DNA of 64,000 nucleotides from Metellina segmentata (GCA_947359465.1 OX375880.1:17926120-17990119), one strand, 5' to 3'. Positions 24,131 through 36,555 are shown, counted from the first letter of the stretch. A program made the numbers and translations. The notes: a model not told the origin generated them from the letters alone.

Positions 24131-24454
24131 TTTAGACTAGCCTAGCCTGCATCCATTTTTATTTCGCGTTCCTCGCTCCCAATATAAAAATAAAAAACCC
24201 GAGCAATTTATTCTCTCTCCGCTCTCATCTTATCTGAAAAAATAAGAGAGAGAACTCGTTTATATGATAAGTTGGACGGCTCATTTCGTGGATCGTATTC
24301 CTAGTTCTTTCGCGGAAATGTAAAAAAGAGAAAGATAAACATGCGCTAATAGGATTGAAGGAGCCGAGTGTCGTTTTATAATATCTGTCGACGGCATTCC
24401 GAAAGATTCTGTTCTCGAACAATGTATCGTTCAAATGAAAGGTTGTTGGTTGTT

Positions 24455-24745
24455 GGATTTACGTCGAACTGGAGCACCGCAACGGGCTATTGGCGACGAT
24501 CCGGGATTCAGTGCCGAAGAGAAAGATGGGTGAACATCCCGTAATTTTGAACCACGCGCAGGTGTGACAGAGTTGACACCCACACTCTCTTAACTTTCAA
24601 GTCTCTCCAACGTGAGAACTGGAGGCCGCGACAGAATTAGCATGCTTAAGACCCCACATACGTAACGCACAAAACGGCTTCGGGTTAGAACGAGGCACGA
24701 ACTTGCAATTCTCCGGTTGCAAATCCTCAACTCTGTCATTGGAAG
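24455..24745 (-). repeat. SINE-1, head type B
   Basis: Tail, body and head B in reverse. A head-B fragment in the opposite direction (about 24,755-24,825) follows immediately. Confidence 0.75.
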
Positions 24746-24850
24746 GGAAGAGGGGCTAGTTCGAAACTAGACAGCAAGCTCGACGTATACGTAGGGGTTG
24801 GTGTACGTCAAATCTGTCCTTACGGTCCGGTATCATCCCGGATGGCAGGT

Positions 24851-25141
24851 AGGCAGTTAAATGACATCACACTGGAGCTACAAAGCGGTGTATTGGCGAC
24901 GGTGCGGGATCAAATCCGTGGACAACAGCACGTAATTCTCAGCCACGGTCAGATGACGAGGTCACGCCTGAGAAGGAATCAACCTGGAATGGAAAGATAT
25001 GTGGACACCTCCGCATTTTGCACCATCGGAAGACGAGGTCAACAAACTTCCACACCACTCTACCGTGAGGATATTCGAGACCCAGAACGACAGATTTTAC
25101 GTGCCCCAGCCCCCACGTATACGACGCTCTTTGGTTGGTAG
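24851..25141 (-). repeat. SINE-1 variant with internal insertion
   Basis: A SINE-1 of head type B with an extra segment of about 75 bp (about 24,966-25,040) inside the body. It contains gagaaggaatc and attttgcaccatcggaagac. The same insert occurs in the neighbouring copy at 25,150. Confidence 0.8.
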
Positions 25142-25149
25142 TCTTCAGG

Positions 25150-25512
25150 TAAGATAATTTTAATTAACGTCAATCTAGAACAACACAACGGGCTATTGAC
25201 AACGGTCCGGGATCAATCCCCTAAGGGAAATATCCGAGGACAACATCACACAATTCTCAACCACGGTCAAATGACGAGGTCACGCCTGAGAAGGAATCCA
25301 CCTGGACTAGAAAGATCTGTGGACACCTCATCATTTTGCACCATCGGAAGACGAGGTCAACAAAATTCCACACCACGCCAACGTGAGGATATTTGAGGCC
25401 ATGACGGATTCAACCCCCTTTATACCCGATGGCCTTTGGTTGGATTGAGTTTCGAACTCGTAAACCTCCGGTTTCAAATATACTGCTCTTCCAACCAAGC
25501 TACCGCGGAGCC
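25150..25512 (-). repeat. SINE-1 variant with the same internal insertion
   Basis: Nearly the same structure as its left neighbour, including the private body insertion (about 25,270-25,345) and a complete head B with gttaccg/caagctaccg at the end. It abuts the copia fragment. Confidence 0.85.
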
Positions 25513-25514
25513 TT

Positions 25515-26240
25515 TGTCACAAAGAATTTAGTGCTTTCTTGGGAAAACAAGGCATTGCGAGCAGGCCCTGATTTATCATTAGGCCCGTGAGGCACGGGCC
25601 TAGGGCCCCTATAATTTAGAGGGCCCCTAAATTTCAAAAGTATCTAAAAAAAATTTTAAAGTTTTTAAGTAGTTACTTAAATTATTGGGTATTTACGTAA
25701 ATGTCCGTCGACTGTTTCCCCCACTATCATATTTTTGTAATTACATTAATTATCTAACTATTATGTTTTTAATTTTCATCTGCTTTATTTTGTTTTGCCA
25801 AGAGTTATAAGTAATGTCACGATTTTCTCAAACTTTTTGGTGACATCTGTGAAACGGTCAACAGTCAAATACGTAAGTACCAATTATTGTTATAAAATTA
25901 GTTTTTATGATGAACAAATAACATGGGGGGGCTTCCTGCGTGTTGTGCCTACTATACCAAATTTTCTAAATCGGGCCCTGATTGCGAGCGAATACATACC
26001 TGAAACAAAACGCTGTTTCAGAAAGATTTAATCTTACCGCTCTTCACGGTACTCAACTACCATTATATGTAAGTGGATTAAGTCATAAATTTTGGGATGA
26101 AGCTTTATTTTCTTTCACTTGTGTACGAAATAGAATACGTCTGCAAGGTAAAAGTAAAACTCCTTGAACTACATCGAGGTAATAAAACATCAGTAAACAG
26201 TAAAGAGCTTACGGATGCGTTGTTTTTGTCGGTATGTATT
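25515..26240 (+). pseudogene. Ty1/copia integrase fragment, split by a hAT
   Basis: The two halves, 25,515-25,561 and 25,981-26,240, read on from each other once the hAT and one duplication are removed. The halves carry FLGKQGIASEY and then NAVSERFNLTAL, SGLSHKFWDEALFSFTCVRN and GKSKTP. This is the C-terminal integrase core of copia polyproteins, where the catalytic E lies in the ...N-x-V-x-E-R-x-N motif. A frame change occurs before that motif and only about 90 residues survive. Confidence 0.85.
25562..25980. mobile_element. Non-autonomous hAT (Ac-type target), TSD ATTGCGAG
   Basis: Ends are caggccctgatttatc and the complement of taaatcgggccctg. The duplication attgcgag at 25,554-25,561 and 25,981-25,988 is exact and fits nTnnnnAn. 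The 419-bp element has no transposase and is rich in gggcccc near its left end. Confidence 0.93.
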
Positions 26241-26251
26241 TTTAGGTATTT

Positions 26252-26310
26252 TTAATTAACGTCCTATTGGTGCAACACAACGGGCAATTGACAATGGCCC
26301 AGGACCCATT
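26252..26310 (-). repeat. SINE-1 tail fragment
   Basis: Tail in reverse that runs head-on into the oppositely oriented copy at 26,311. Confidence 0.75.
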
Positions 26311-26615
26311 CCCAAGGGAAAGCCTCCAGATAAAGGTTCCTGGTTCGAATCAGGGTCAGTGCATGGATATTTGTAAGTGTATGGTGTAGAGGCGTCCGGT
26401 GCACATTAAATCGAAAAGCCGAAAGTCCTAACGTTGGGTTGGTGTGGAAGTTTGGAGAGTGGGGTGCCCAGCTCAGGTGTTGCCTCGTCATCTGACCGTG
26501 GTTCAAAATAACGTGGTAGTGTCCTCGGATCTTTCCCTTAGGGGATCGATCCCAGACCGTCGTCAACAACCTGTTGTGTTGCTGCTCTAGTATGACGCCA
26601 ATTAAAATTACCATT
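26311..26615 (+). repeat. SINE-1, head type A, slightly 5'-truncated
   Basis: Starts within the head just before the B box (ggttcgaatc) and then has linker, body and tail complete. Confidence 0.88.
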
Positions 26616-26639
26616 ACAATACCAAATCTACGCGGTATT

Positions 26640-27999
26640 TGGTATTTTTAATTAACGTCCACAAGAGCGGCACAATAATTTGTGCGAAGAATAAATTATA
26701 AACTGATGGAATACAGAACAATGGAGTATGAAAATGGAGGACTCGAACCCTTATTGAATATGAAATACCTTTCTTTCAGAGTACAAAATACAGAACTAAT
26801 AACAACTGGCGAACAATATAGCTTTGTATCACCCCCCTCCCCACCCCATTGCTTAACACCCTCGTCCACGCCTTCATGAACCAATCAGAGTAAAAATGAA
26901 TCGACTTCACGGAATGAGAACGCTTCTTAATTCCTCTTTTTCAAATATTCAGCTCTATTTTTCACAATAGTTAATTGGAGAATTCACTCCGGGAGGATTT
27001 CAAGAATGATTTAAGAGAACAAAACACTTGGGTTAGGGAGATATGCATTTCTAACCATTGCTTTTGGTTCATTACAGTATATGAATCGGGTAGGTAGATA
27101 TTTCAATTAACATTGTACTGGATCTCAACACTGCGTAAGCTATTTATACGAATCCGGAAAAGGCAGAATTAATTTTGATACAGCTTTTAAAGACTTTTTT
27201 TGTGGCGAAGCTTTCGACGCTTTTGTTACAGGCGAGTTGCGGCAGATAAAGCCAACCCTGCTTTATGAGGATTATGGTAACCACGCGATTATTTGAATAT
27301 TTTATTAAATTTTGTAGATCGATGGTTATCTTTTGTTTAGTTTACAATGCCGAAACAGCTCCAATTTTCAATCTGTCTTTTGTAACATTCATATTTTCTA
27401 ACGTGTTTCCATTAGACAAAACTAATAAATTAATTAAATAGGTAGGTATTTTAATTAACATCGTATTGGAGCAATACCCAACATAGTTAATTGGTAATTT
27501 TTAATTAACGTCTTACTAGAGCTATCAACGTAGTTAACTTGGATACACTTCTATAACAATATTTCAAAAAAAGTAAAGATATTTTTCACAAAAGGGGAAA
27601 TACTTACCTAGTGGTGGTGAGAATAACCAGTTGTGTGGATAATTTTCCCCCATTTAAAAATTAAAAAAATAATAATTATTATTATTATTATTTTCTGCTA
27701 AGCCTTAAACTGTGTTTTTTCTAAGAAACTCATCCTTGACGGCTTAAAAGTTCGCCAAAATTGTTGCCACAAAAAAAGTCTTTATATCAAAGCAGTATAC
27801 CAAAATTGTTGTTCCAATTCAAATATTGGAATGTATAACAATATTTGGATCTATTATATACAATAAATCCAAGCTACATTCTCATCAATAAATTCATCTA
27901 ATAATTTCATTAAATTTATTCACTTGAAATAACAAGACTATACGAACTGTATTACTTTGAATAAGGTTTTCTGTTATTTCCCCATCTGTATAAAACCAA
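26640..27999. other. Sequence with SINE-1 tail scraps, no gene
   Basis: Short reverse SINE-1 tails occur at about 26,640-26,680, 27,090-27,125, 27,440-27,475 and 27,491-27,525. An ATT microsatellite lies at about 27,667-27,693. The 65-codon frame at 26,682-26,879 has no recognisable domain. Confidence 0.55.
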
Positions 28000-28003
28000 A
28001 CTA

Positions 28004-28675
28004 CAGTAGAACTCCAATTATCCGAACTCCGACTGTCCGAATCGCTGATTATCCGAATCGCTTTCAGAATTTCAGAAAAAAAATTAAGACGGAAACGTAT
28101 TGCGATTCGCAAAATAATGATTCCGGGTTTCAAATTCTAAAGGATGATGAACTTTTTGAAAGTTTGAGAGAAGAAAGTGTCGTTTTTTGAAGATGATCTT
28201 ATTGTCGCAGTTGAAGCAGACACGGGACCATCTGCTAGTGAAGCATTTGCCGGCTTTGAAACTGTGTTGAAGTGGATGGAACGACAGCCAGAGTGTGACC
28301 ACATGCAACTTCTCATTGTCAAGCGGATGCGAGACTTGTGGTTGCCCGAAAACGGATCAAAACAGTCAAACAGCTTACTTTGAACGAAATGTTTAGCAAG
28401 CACTGACTTTCATTTACAGTACGGAACGTACATACTGTACTAATGTATAGCACTTGTAAGTACGCTTAACATGTTAAAGTGTCGCCTTTTCATTTAATTA
28501 ATTAAAATCTCAGTTTCCTTAAAAATAGTTTTTTTTCTCCCATTTTCAACATGCATACAGTAATTAATTAAAATACATACTAGACCCTTTTTTCGGAAAC
28601 AATCCAATTATCCGAATTTTTAATTATCCGAATGGGGTCCGGTCCCAATTGATTCGGATGATTGGAGTTCTACTG
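28004..28675 (+). mobile_element. pogo/Tigger-type DNA transposon, internally deleted
   Basis: Both ends start cagtagaactccaat and the first 23 bases of the two inverted repeats differ at one position. TA dinucleotides flank the element at 28,002-28,003 and 28,676-28,677, as for Tc1/mariner/pogo elements. At 672 bp it keeps only a piece of transposase. Confidence 0.93.
28140..28383 (+). pseudogene. Tigger/jerky-like transposase C-terminal fragment
   Basis: The frame reads ALRGFETFL-like AFAGFETVLKWMERQPE followed by QLLIVKRMRDLW. This is the acidic-patch/leucine-rich C-terminal segment common in Tigger and jerky transposases. The DNA-binding and DDE domains are absent. Confidence 0.7.
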
Positions 28676-28769
28676 TATCTGTAAAATAATATTAATAATT
28701 CTTGAATCAAGTAGTATAAATGAGGATCAAACGTGTGAAACCTTTCAAAAAAATTAAACTTCAAAACGA

Positions 28770-30138
28770 AGGCCAAGGAGTGCAGCAATAGCCACTGCGT
28801 ACTTCACCGACATGTTCTTGCAATAAAGAAATTGCCACCTTTTATAAAAGAAGTGCTGGATGAAACTGTTAAATTAATAAATTTTATAAAATCACGACCT
28901 AAGAATACCAGGTTGTTCAAAATCGTATTTGATGACATGGGAAGTCTGTGTACGTCTTTAATTCTTCCGTACAGAATTAAGGTGGCTCTCCCGTGGAAAA
29001 AGTTTAATGCGCCTCTTTGAACAAAGGAATGAAGTCAGAATCTTCATGAGTGACAATGATTTTGCTTTTGGAGAGAAGTTGTGTGATGATCGTTGACTAA
29101 TGAAATTGGCGAATTTGGCAGTACTTTTTACAAAAGTTAATAGGATTTATGTCTCGCACTTCAAAGGAAAAGCAATAACTGTTTTTGATGCTACTGATAA
29201 AGTGGAACGATTTAAAAAGAATCGGAAGTATTGGGTAAAGTCAATCCAAAACGGAAGCCTGGATTGTTTTCCACTAACAAAAGGATTTGGAGATTTGGAG
29301 AACTCGAATCAGACATTCCTGCGGATATCTTGAACGAGTTAGAAGTTCATCTTTCGTATTTCATTGATACTTTGAACTCTTATTTTCCAATTGCATGAAA
29401 ATATAAAAGAAAACGTATGTTTTGTAACACCATACTCTATATCCGAAAAACCATCCTCTCTGATATCACAGGAATATGAATGCTTGCTTGATTTGACATC
29501 AGATGCAGTAATAAAATCAAAGTTTGAAAGTGAGAAATCAATCTCAGATTTGTTGTGTACGCTAAAAGATGAATTTAAAATCCTACCAGATAAAGGCGAA
29601 ACTTATTCTCCTGCCCTTTGCAATTACTTATCAATGCGAAACAGGATTTCCCGCATATGCTCCTACTAAAACAAAATACAGATCACGTCTCAATGCAGAG
29701 CGAGATATTCAATTGCAACTATCCGAAATTCAGTGAGATATAATCTCATTGTGTAAATCAAAACAGCATCTACCTTCTCATTAAATTTTTGTTTCACGAA
29801 ACCTAGTAAAAATTTGTAACAAATGTAATAATGCCAAATTAATACAATAATAAATTGTGGATCTGCAATATATGCCTTAAATTTATTTTCAAATGTTTTT
29901 TTTTTTTTTTTCATGTGTGTTTACAGTCTGAAATGGGAAATTAGTGCCGAAAAGAAAATCAAACGGTGAAATCTAATGACCTGCAAGCTTAAATGATGAA
30001 ACTACTTTGTATCGTGAATGCTATTTTGTCGTTGAATTTAATAAATACAGTATACAGCTGCGAGTTAAAATTAAGTGCTCCGCGTTGAATTTCCAATTTC
30101 AAAGGTGCTCCGTGACTGAAAAAGTTTCAGAAACTCTG
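28770..30138 (+). pseudogene. hAT transposase relic (ZBED5-like) and its 3' terminus
   Basis: From about 28,780 the frame shows a histidine-rich HCV-like stretch. LPPFIKEVLDETVKLINFIK and FDDMGSL follow, then after a frame change WLSRGK and RLFEQRNEV (about 28,990-29,030). FKGKAITVFDATDKV and NGSLDCFPL lie at 29,160-29,275. The order is that of ZBED5-like hATs, broken by several frame changes. The element ends at 30,138 with cagaaactctg, followed by ctctagta, the preferred SINE-1 tail site. The left terminus was not found. Confidence 0.82.
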
Positions 30139-30330
30139 CTCTAGTACGACGTTAGTTAAAATTACTAAATCTGAACGCTTCATATTCGAAATTGCAATTT
30201 ATGTCCAACAGAGGTAGGTCGTTGTGTTGCTCTAGTACGACGCTAACTTAAACTATCAACTTACATACCAACAGAGGTAGGTAAGTATTTCAATCAACGT
30301 CTCACTGGAGCAACTCAACGGGCTATAATA
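30139..30330. repeat. SINE-1 tail fragments
   Basis: Forward tails occupy 30,139-30,170 (ctctagtacgacgttag) and 30,213-30,255, and a reverse tail 30,270-30,325. None has a body. Confidence 0.7.
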
Positions 30331-30407
30331 TCCAACAAAGAGTAACTGCGAGCAGAGTACAGGTAACCCTCGTATAGCCAGGTTAGTTGGTACCGTGTTA
30401 TAGAGGT

Positions 30408-30740
30408 AATTGGTAATTTTAGTTAACGTCGTACTAAAGCAACACAACGGGCTATTGACGACGGTCCGGGATCAATCCCTTAAGGGAAAGAACCGAGGAC
30501 AACACCTCGTAATTTTGAACCATGGTTTGCTGATGAGGCAACACCTGAGCTGGCACCCCACTCTCCAAACTTCCACACCAACCCAACGTGGGGACTTTCG
30601 GCCACGACAGATTTAAGGTGCACCAGCCGCCTCTACACCATACGCTTACAAACATCCATGCCCGAACTCAGATTCGAACCAGGAACCTTCCTATCTAGAA
30701 ACTCTAACACCTTAACCACTATACCGGTTGGTCGGCCCCA
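30408..30740 (-). repeat. SINE-1, head type A, full length
   Basis: Complete in reverse: tail ggtaattttagttaacgtc, body, linker with the accatacgcttaca stretch, B box (ggattcgaacc-like), A box and head end ccggttggtcggc. Confidence 0.93.
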
Positions 30741-31497
30741 TGTAATATGGAGAACCTAGGTGTTTTTGCGATATGAGGGATGCCGCAATTTTGGTAGTGT
30801 TATAGAAGTACCGTACTATACAAGGATTACCTGTACATTGTTTTACATTCTTATTCATACCTGTGATTTCGAATGACAACGCCACTCACTAGAAAAGTCT
30901 AATAACGAATCAATGGAACGAAACGAAAATAAAATTCCACTCTAATACTTTTAAAGAACGATCATTTATAGCTAATTTGTCAAATAAAACATAACAAAAC
31001 ACATTAAATATTGAATTTAATTTTAAAACGTAAAGAAATGTAATGAAATATTTTAATTAAACATAATAAAACGGTATTGAAATTTTAAACTAGCAAAAAT
31101 AGAGGGTTTTTTTATCTTGTCTCAAAATGATGCTTCACGAAGCTACAAAATAATGTCTTTCATGTCGTCTCATATTTTAAAACAATGCTATAAAGTACAC
31201 AAAATGAAAAATTCACTTACAAAAAAATCAGCTTGCTGTAGAAACATAAGACATGGAATGACTAGAGGTTAAACTGTCCGGTCGTTTATAAAGGGTTGGT
31301 TTCACAGGCATGAAAATTCCCGGAATTTCAACCGGATATTCCGGATTCCTGAGAAAAGATTTCGTCAAGAGTAATTATGAAACTCTGCTGTACCTCAACG
31401 AACCAACCTTTAACGAGCAAAATGGCCGCCATCTGAGAAAAACCATTGAATCGAACTTCTGCCCATTACAAAATTCTTTTTTTTTTAATTATATAAG
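30741..31497. other. AT-rich sequence with possible MITE
   Basis: The segment about 31,288-31,420 is bounded by aaagggttggtttc and gaaccaaccttta, an imperfect inverted repeat of about 13 bp that may mark a small MITE. No gene is recognised. Confidence 0.4.
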
Positions 31498-31820
31498 GTA
31501 GGTAGGTATTTTAATTAACGTCGAACTGGAGCAACACAACGGGCTATTGACGACGGTCCGGGATCAATCCCCCAAGGTAAAGATCGATGGACAACACCAT
31601 TGAGCCACGGTCAGATGACGAGGCAATACCTGAGCTGGCACCCCACTCTCCAAACTTCCACACGAACCCAACCTGAGGACTTTCGGCCACGACAGATTTT
31701 AGGTGCACCAGCCGCCTCTACACCATACGCTAATAAACATCCATGCACTAACCCGGATTCGAACCAGAAACCTTCCGATCCAGAGGCTAACACCTTAACC
31801 ACCAGACCAGTTGGTCGGCT
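31498..31820 (-). repeat. SINE-1, head type A, full length
   Basis: Complete reverse copy. The terminal ggtaggtaggta run at its tail side resembles the short tail repeats of other copies (41,263; 62,611). Confidence 0.92.
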
Positions 31821-32455
31821 TTATTCTTAAAATTAAATGTCCCGTTGAATTATATGTTATAGTAGTACGCAGTCGGATGTTATACAATTACACCCTTCAT
31901 AGAAAAACTTTTTTGTGCAACGCTTTCGTCGCATTTCTTGAAATGCTCTTTTGTCTCCAAAGAAGAATTTCGTAGAGAAACAACGGTTTAGGCTTGGAGG
32001 AAAATAATTACAAATTAACGAAAGTACTTTTAGAAATAGAAAAAAAATCCATAAAATTGATTATTATTACTAATAGTATGTATTTACTTTTATAAAAAAA
32101 TCTACCTTATCTGAAAAATAGAAGTTTATCTGAATTAAATTTATTAGTTTTAGGCCAGTTACTAAAGATTAAATAATCTCTATAGCAGACTAGCCTAATA
32201 ACTGTTATCCATAAAAATTACTGCGAAACCAGTTAGCATTAGCTATTGCCGTCGAATGTTAATCAGTTACCAATCGCTAAAAAATTAACAGCTTTCATCA
32301 CTTTTTAAGAATTTATAACATACGTTAAATTAGTTGCGAACAAAGCAAAACTGTTATCATAGCAGTTTCAATGCAAATGCTACGAATTAATAACAGTTAA
32401 CATTGTAACCGTGAAATAACAGATTTGTCAATTTCTAGTTTCAATATATTACAGA
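31821..32455. other. AT-rich sequence, nothing recognised
   Basis: No coding frame, repeat or transposon end can be supported. Confidence 0.6.
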
Positions 32456-32625
32456 TTGGTAATTATTAGCTAACGTCGTACTAGATCAACACAATGGGCT
32501 ATTGACGACGGTCCGGGATCAATCCCCCAAGAGAAAGATCCGAGGACAACACCTCGTAACCAGAATAATCGGTATTTTTAAATTATAGTCGTACTGGAGC
32601 AACACACTACGGGCTTTCAGAACAG
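32456..32625 (-). repeat. SINE-1 tail fragments (two)
   Basis: A tail plus start of body (32,456-32,563), then a second short tail (32,575-32,620), both in reverse. Confidence 0.75.
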
Positions 32626-32934
32626 TCGGATCTGGGAGAAGCCATTCGAACTCCAAGGGATGTAGGCTGGCATGACCTTGTGAAGGTCCTATGAGCATCC
32701 CCTAGGGGTGAGGCTACGCCTTGAATGGGAGCTTGGACAATGGTCAGTCAGGTTCCCCCTCGAGCGCGGATGTCCTGTTCTGCTTTTTCAGGGTCAAATC
32801 AGGAAAGATCCATAAGGTAGCTTTTGCGAAAGATTCTACGAATTTTCAACAGAATTCTGTAAAAAATTCAACAGCACATGTGGTCTACAGAATTATAGCC
32901 CGTTTTTCTATGGCTCTATAAAATAATCTTTTTA

Positions 32935-33412
32935 AAAATCTATAATATCTGTATAAACCTCTATAAAAATCTATATAATATCTGTATAAACCTCTATATA
33001 ATATCTGTATAAACCTCTATAAAAATCTATATAATCTGTATAAAAATCTATATAATCTGTATAAAAATCTATATAATACCTGCATAAACCGCTATAAAAA
33101 TCTAAATAATATCTGCACAGAGAGACCTCTATAAAAATGTTTATAATATCCGTAAAAACCTCCATATATTTTGATATATTTGAATAAACCTCTCTATTTA
33201 TAACATATCTGTATAAACCTCTATAAATATATATTTAATATCTGTGTAAACGTCTATAAAAATCTAAATATCTGTATAAACCTCTATAAAAATCTAAATA
33301 ATATCTGTATAAACCTCTATAAATATATATTTAATATCTGTAAACGTATATAAAAATATCCGTATAAACCTCTATAAATTTCTATAGGTCTGTATAAACC
33401 TCTATACACTAC
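32935..33412. repeat. Minisatellite array, about 33-bp unit (CTG variant)
   Basis: Tandem near copies of a unit containing ctgtataaacctctataaa and atctatataat. Units vary in length and sequence; some lack part of the unit. No coding value: the long open frame on the minus strand is only the repeat read through. Confidence 0.93.
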
Positions 33413-33454
33413 ACTACAATAATGGGCCGGACGCCAGCGGATTTGCATAAAATC

Positions 33455-33903
33455 CGACAACTATTTTGGGGTGTTTTTCGTGGTATGGCCTTGGACCTTT
33501 GCATGTTGTTCCTGGTCAATTGAACGCCGACGCTACATGAACATTTTGGACAAAAAGGTCCTTCCTACGCTCTGCAAATGTTATGGAATGGACGAATGCT
33601 ACTTCCAGGACGACAACGCTCCATGTCAGCCTCTGTCAAGCAGTGGTATCAAGATATGGATGTAAAATGTCTTACCTGGCCTGCTCAGAGTCCCGACATA
33701 CAACCCATAGAATACTAACAGGACGAGTTAGAGCGACGGTTACGGACCAGGGAACCAAGTCCGAAATTTACAGCTGAGCTGGTGACATTCTTGCAGCAGG
33801 AATGGTCACAAATACTCATAACTGTGTATCTAAACCTTGTCGATAGTATGCCCAGAAGGGTTGCTAGTGTCATTGCAGCACGTGGGGGAACATCCCCCTA
33901 TTA
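33455..33903 (+). pseudogene. Tc1-like transposase relic between two minisatellite arrays
   Basis: In shifting frames the segment reads ...RRRYMNILDKKVLPTL, CYFQDDNAPC, then WPAQS-D-like and ending near RVASVIAARGG before a stop at 33,901. These are the QDNAPCH, WPAQSPD-NPIE and C-terminal landmarks of Tc1 transposases. The N-terminal half is missing, and the catalytic histidine and aspartate regions fall in different frames. It sits exactly between the two halves of the 33-bp array. Confidence 0.82.
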
Positions 33904-33972
33904 AAACATGTATTATTTCCCTTACACCGTCACATCTTGCTGTCCGTTCCATTATTGTAGGGTAATGTTTTA

Positions 33973-34395
<423 letters not shown>

Positions 34396-34734
34396 AAAAA
34401 TCTACCTCATTTCCTTTCCTTCGCGACTTGTCTATAGAAATAGAGCTCGTTTTTCTCTGTAAAAATCTCTACAGAATTTGTTTTTTGTAGGAAAGAAATT
34501 TCGTTTCTCAACAAAATTCCATAAAGTTCTATGGAACTTTAAAAAAAAATATTTTCTTTTAGGTGGGCATTTTTTGGTCACCGAATCGATAATCTGGATC
34601 GATATAGCAAAGAATATCGGACCAAAAGTCTCGATACCAACAAAAAGCTTTTAGTTTCACAGTAAGTGAAATCCTGGTATCTGGCTGGTATCCGTTAAAA
34701 TCGGGTCGAAACCCATCCCATAGACTGGAGGCCG

Positions 34735-34920
34735 CGGTTCGGGAGAGCGACGGATTAGCAACTGGAGGGTTGCGATTTCGAAACTCGGTCTAGACAAAGA
34801 CGGTCGTGTTCACAGGGACTGGTACACGTTAAATCTGCAGCTGTCACAAATGTCCTCACGTGGAAGAGTGGAGTGCCAGCTCAGGAGTTCCCTCGTTATC
34901 TGACCGAGGTTCAAACCGCT
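34735..34920 (+). repeat. SINE-1, head type B, 3'-truncated
   Basis: Head B (gattagcaactggagggttg), linker and first half of the body in forward orientation. The tail is missing. Confidence 0.75.
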
Positions 34921-35090
34921 TCCCCTCACAGAGGCGGTGCTGCCGTTGCAATGGCACATGGGTCAGGCGAGTGCCTCGCAAAGGGGCAAAAAAATGCGAA
35001 TAAAAATAAAATTCATGAAACTAGCTACGATATTGAAAATAAGTTTTTCAAATGTCAAATTAAAATGTAAAAGTACACTGCTATAAAGTA

Positions 35091-36508
35091 CACTGCCGCC
35101 CACCCAAATTGCAACACCACGAAAGACAAGAGATATCACAACAAAATTTATTTTGTAGATAACATGTTGACCAAGTATCAAATGATTAAATTTATAGACT
35201 TCTGTGAAGTGTGGTTCCTGCCAAAATCAGTAGCCAGAGTAGCCGCCATTGTTGGAGATCACCGCTGTAACACGCCTCGGCATTGATTCAAAGAGACTTT
35301 GGATGTGTTCTTTTGGTACAGCAGACCAAGCAACTTCCACACGTTGCCAAAGTTGATCTGGTGTGGCAGCTGGGGGTGTAATCTGGGTCAATCGTTGACC
35401 AACCATGGACCACTTGTTTTCTATCGGCGAAAGATCCGGAGAGCGAGCTGGCCAGGGAAGCAATTCAATCTGGCGATTGACGAAGAACCCTTGGACAATG
35501 CGTGAAACGTGTGGTCGTGCATTATCCTGTTGAAATATGGCTGTGGGAAAGCCCTGAAGGTAAGGAAGGACAACTGGCTCCAACACCTCGGAGATGTAGC
35601 GCTGGCTGTTTAAAGTACCGGCAATGCGTACTAGAGGAGTTCGAGAGTGATATCCAATACCGCCCCATACCATAATACCCGATGCAGGACCAGTGTGGCG
35701 GTGCATAACGCAGCTGTTCAGCATCCTCTCTCTACGGTGTCTCCAGACTCGAATCCGACCATCGTGGTGTTGCAGACAGAAGCGTGACTCGTCCGTACAG
35801 ACAATTTCATTCCATTCTGCCGTCCACATCCTTCTTTCATCTCACCATTGGCGGCGGTGACATCTGTGGTTCTGCGTCAAGGGTAGACGAAGCAATGGAC
35901 GTCTTGCGGACAGACCACTCTGCTGTAAACGGCGTCGAATGGTACGCGCAGACACTGGATGATGCGTTACAGACTGAATGTGCTGTGCTATGGTTCGTGA
36001 TGTGGCTGAGCGATCCGTCACTGCCATACGCACAATATGCCTGTCATCACGTGAAGTGGTGCACTGAGGTGGATGCGATCGAACACGTCGGTCCGTCGTA
36101 CCCTCCTGCATCCAACGATCACATATGCGCATTACAGTTGTTTGGTTTCGTCCAACACGACTACCGATTTCCCTGAAAGATAATCCACAGTCTCGGTAGG
36201 CCACTATCCTTCCTCTGTCGAACTCGGATACTTGATCAATGGATCGGATGATCGCTGTTTTCTATAAGGCATAATTGATCGTTTTTTTGAAGAAAAAAAA
36301 CACAAGAAAAACACAATTGCCGTACTTGAAATCGTCGAAATCTCCAAGCCTTAAATATCGCTTTGAAGTGGCGCCACAGGCGCGCGTGATGTGCGTCTGC
36401 GCTGAAATTCTAATCATTTGCATATCTCACCTCCGCTGATGCATGTTGTAAATTTCATATTATTTGCATGCTTCCTTCAGGGTGTTGCATTTACGGTGGC
36501 CAGCAGTG
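35091..36508 (-). mobile_element. Tc1-like transposon, 1.4 kb, with TA target
   Basis: The inverted ends start cactgccgcccacc (left) and cactgctggccacc (right, complement). TA flanks lie at 35,089-35,090 and 36,509-36,510. It contains one transposase gene on the minus strand with few lesions and is complete end to end. Closely related elements are abundant in spider genomes (family knowledge). Confidence 0.94.
35227..36272 (-). pseudogene. Tc1-like transposase, lightly degraded
   Basis: It starts at the ATG 36,272-36,270 (MPYRKQRSS). After a one-base frame change near 36,230 it continues with the paired helix-turn-helix (YRDCGLSFREIGSRVGRN; RRLQQSGLSARRPL). A single in-frame TGA at 35,844-35,842 separates the DNA-binding half from the catalytic half. 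That half carries CTDESRFCL, FQQDNARPHVSR and SPDLSPIENKW, the DD34E triad context, and ends RRVTAVISNNGGYSGY at 35,227. Length matches the family at about 340 residues. Two lesions make it non-autonomous. Confidence 0.93.
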
Positions 36509-36555
36509 TATTTGAATTTTATTTTAAACAGTCGCTTTGATTTTTAATTTCAATT

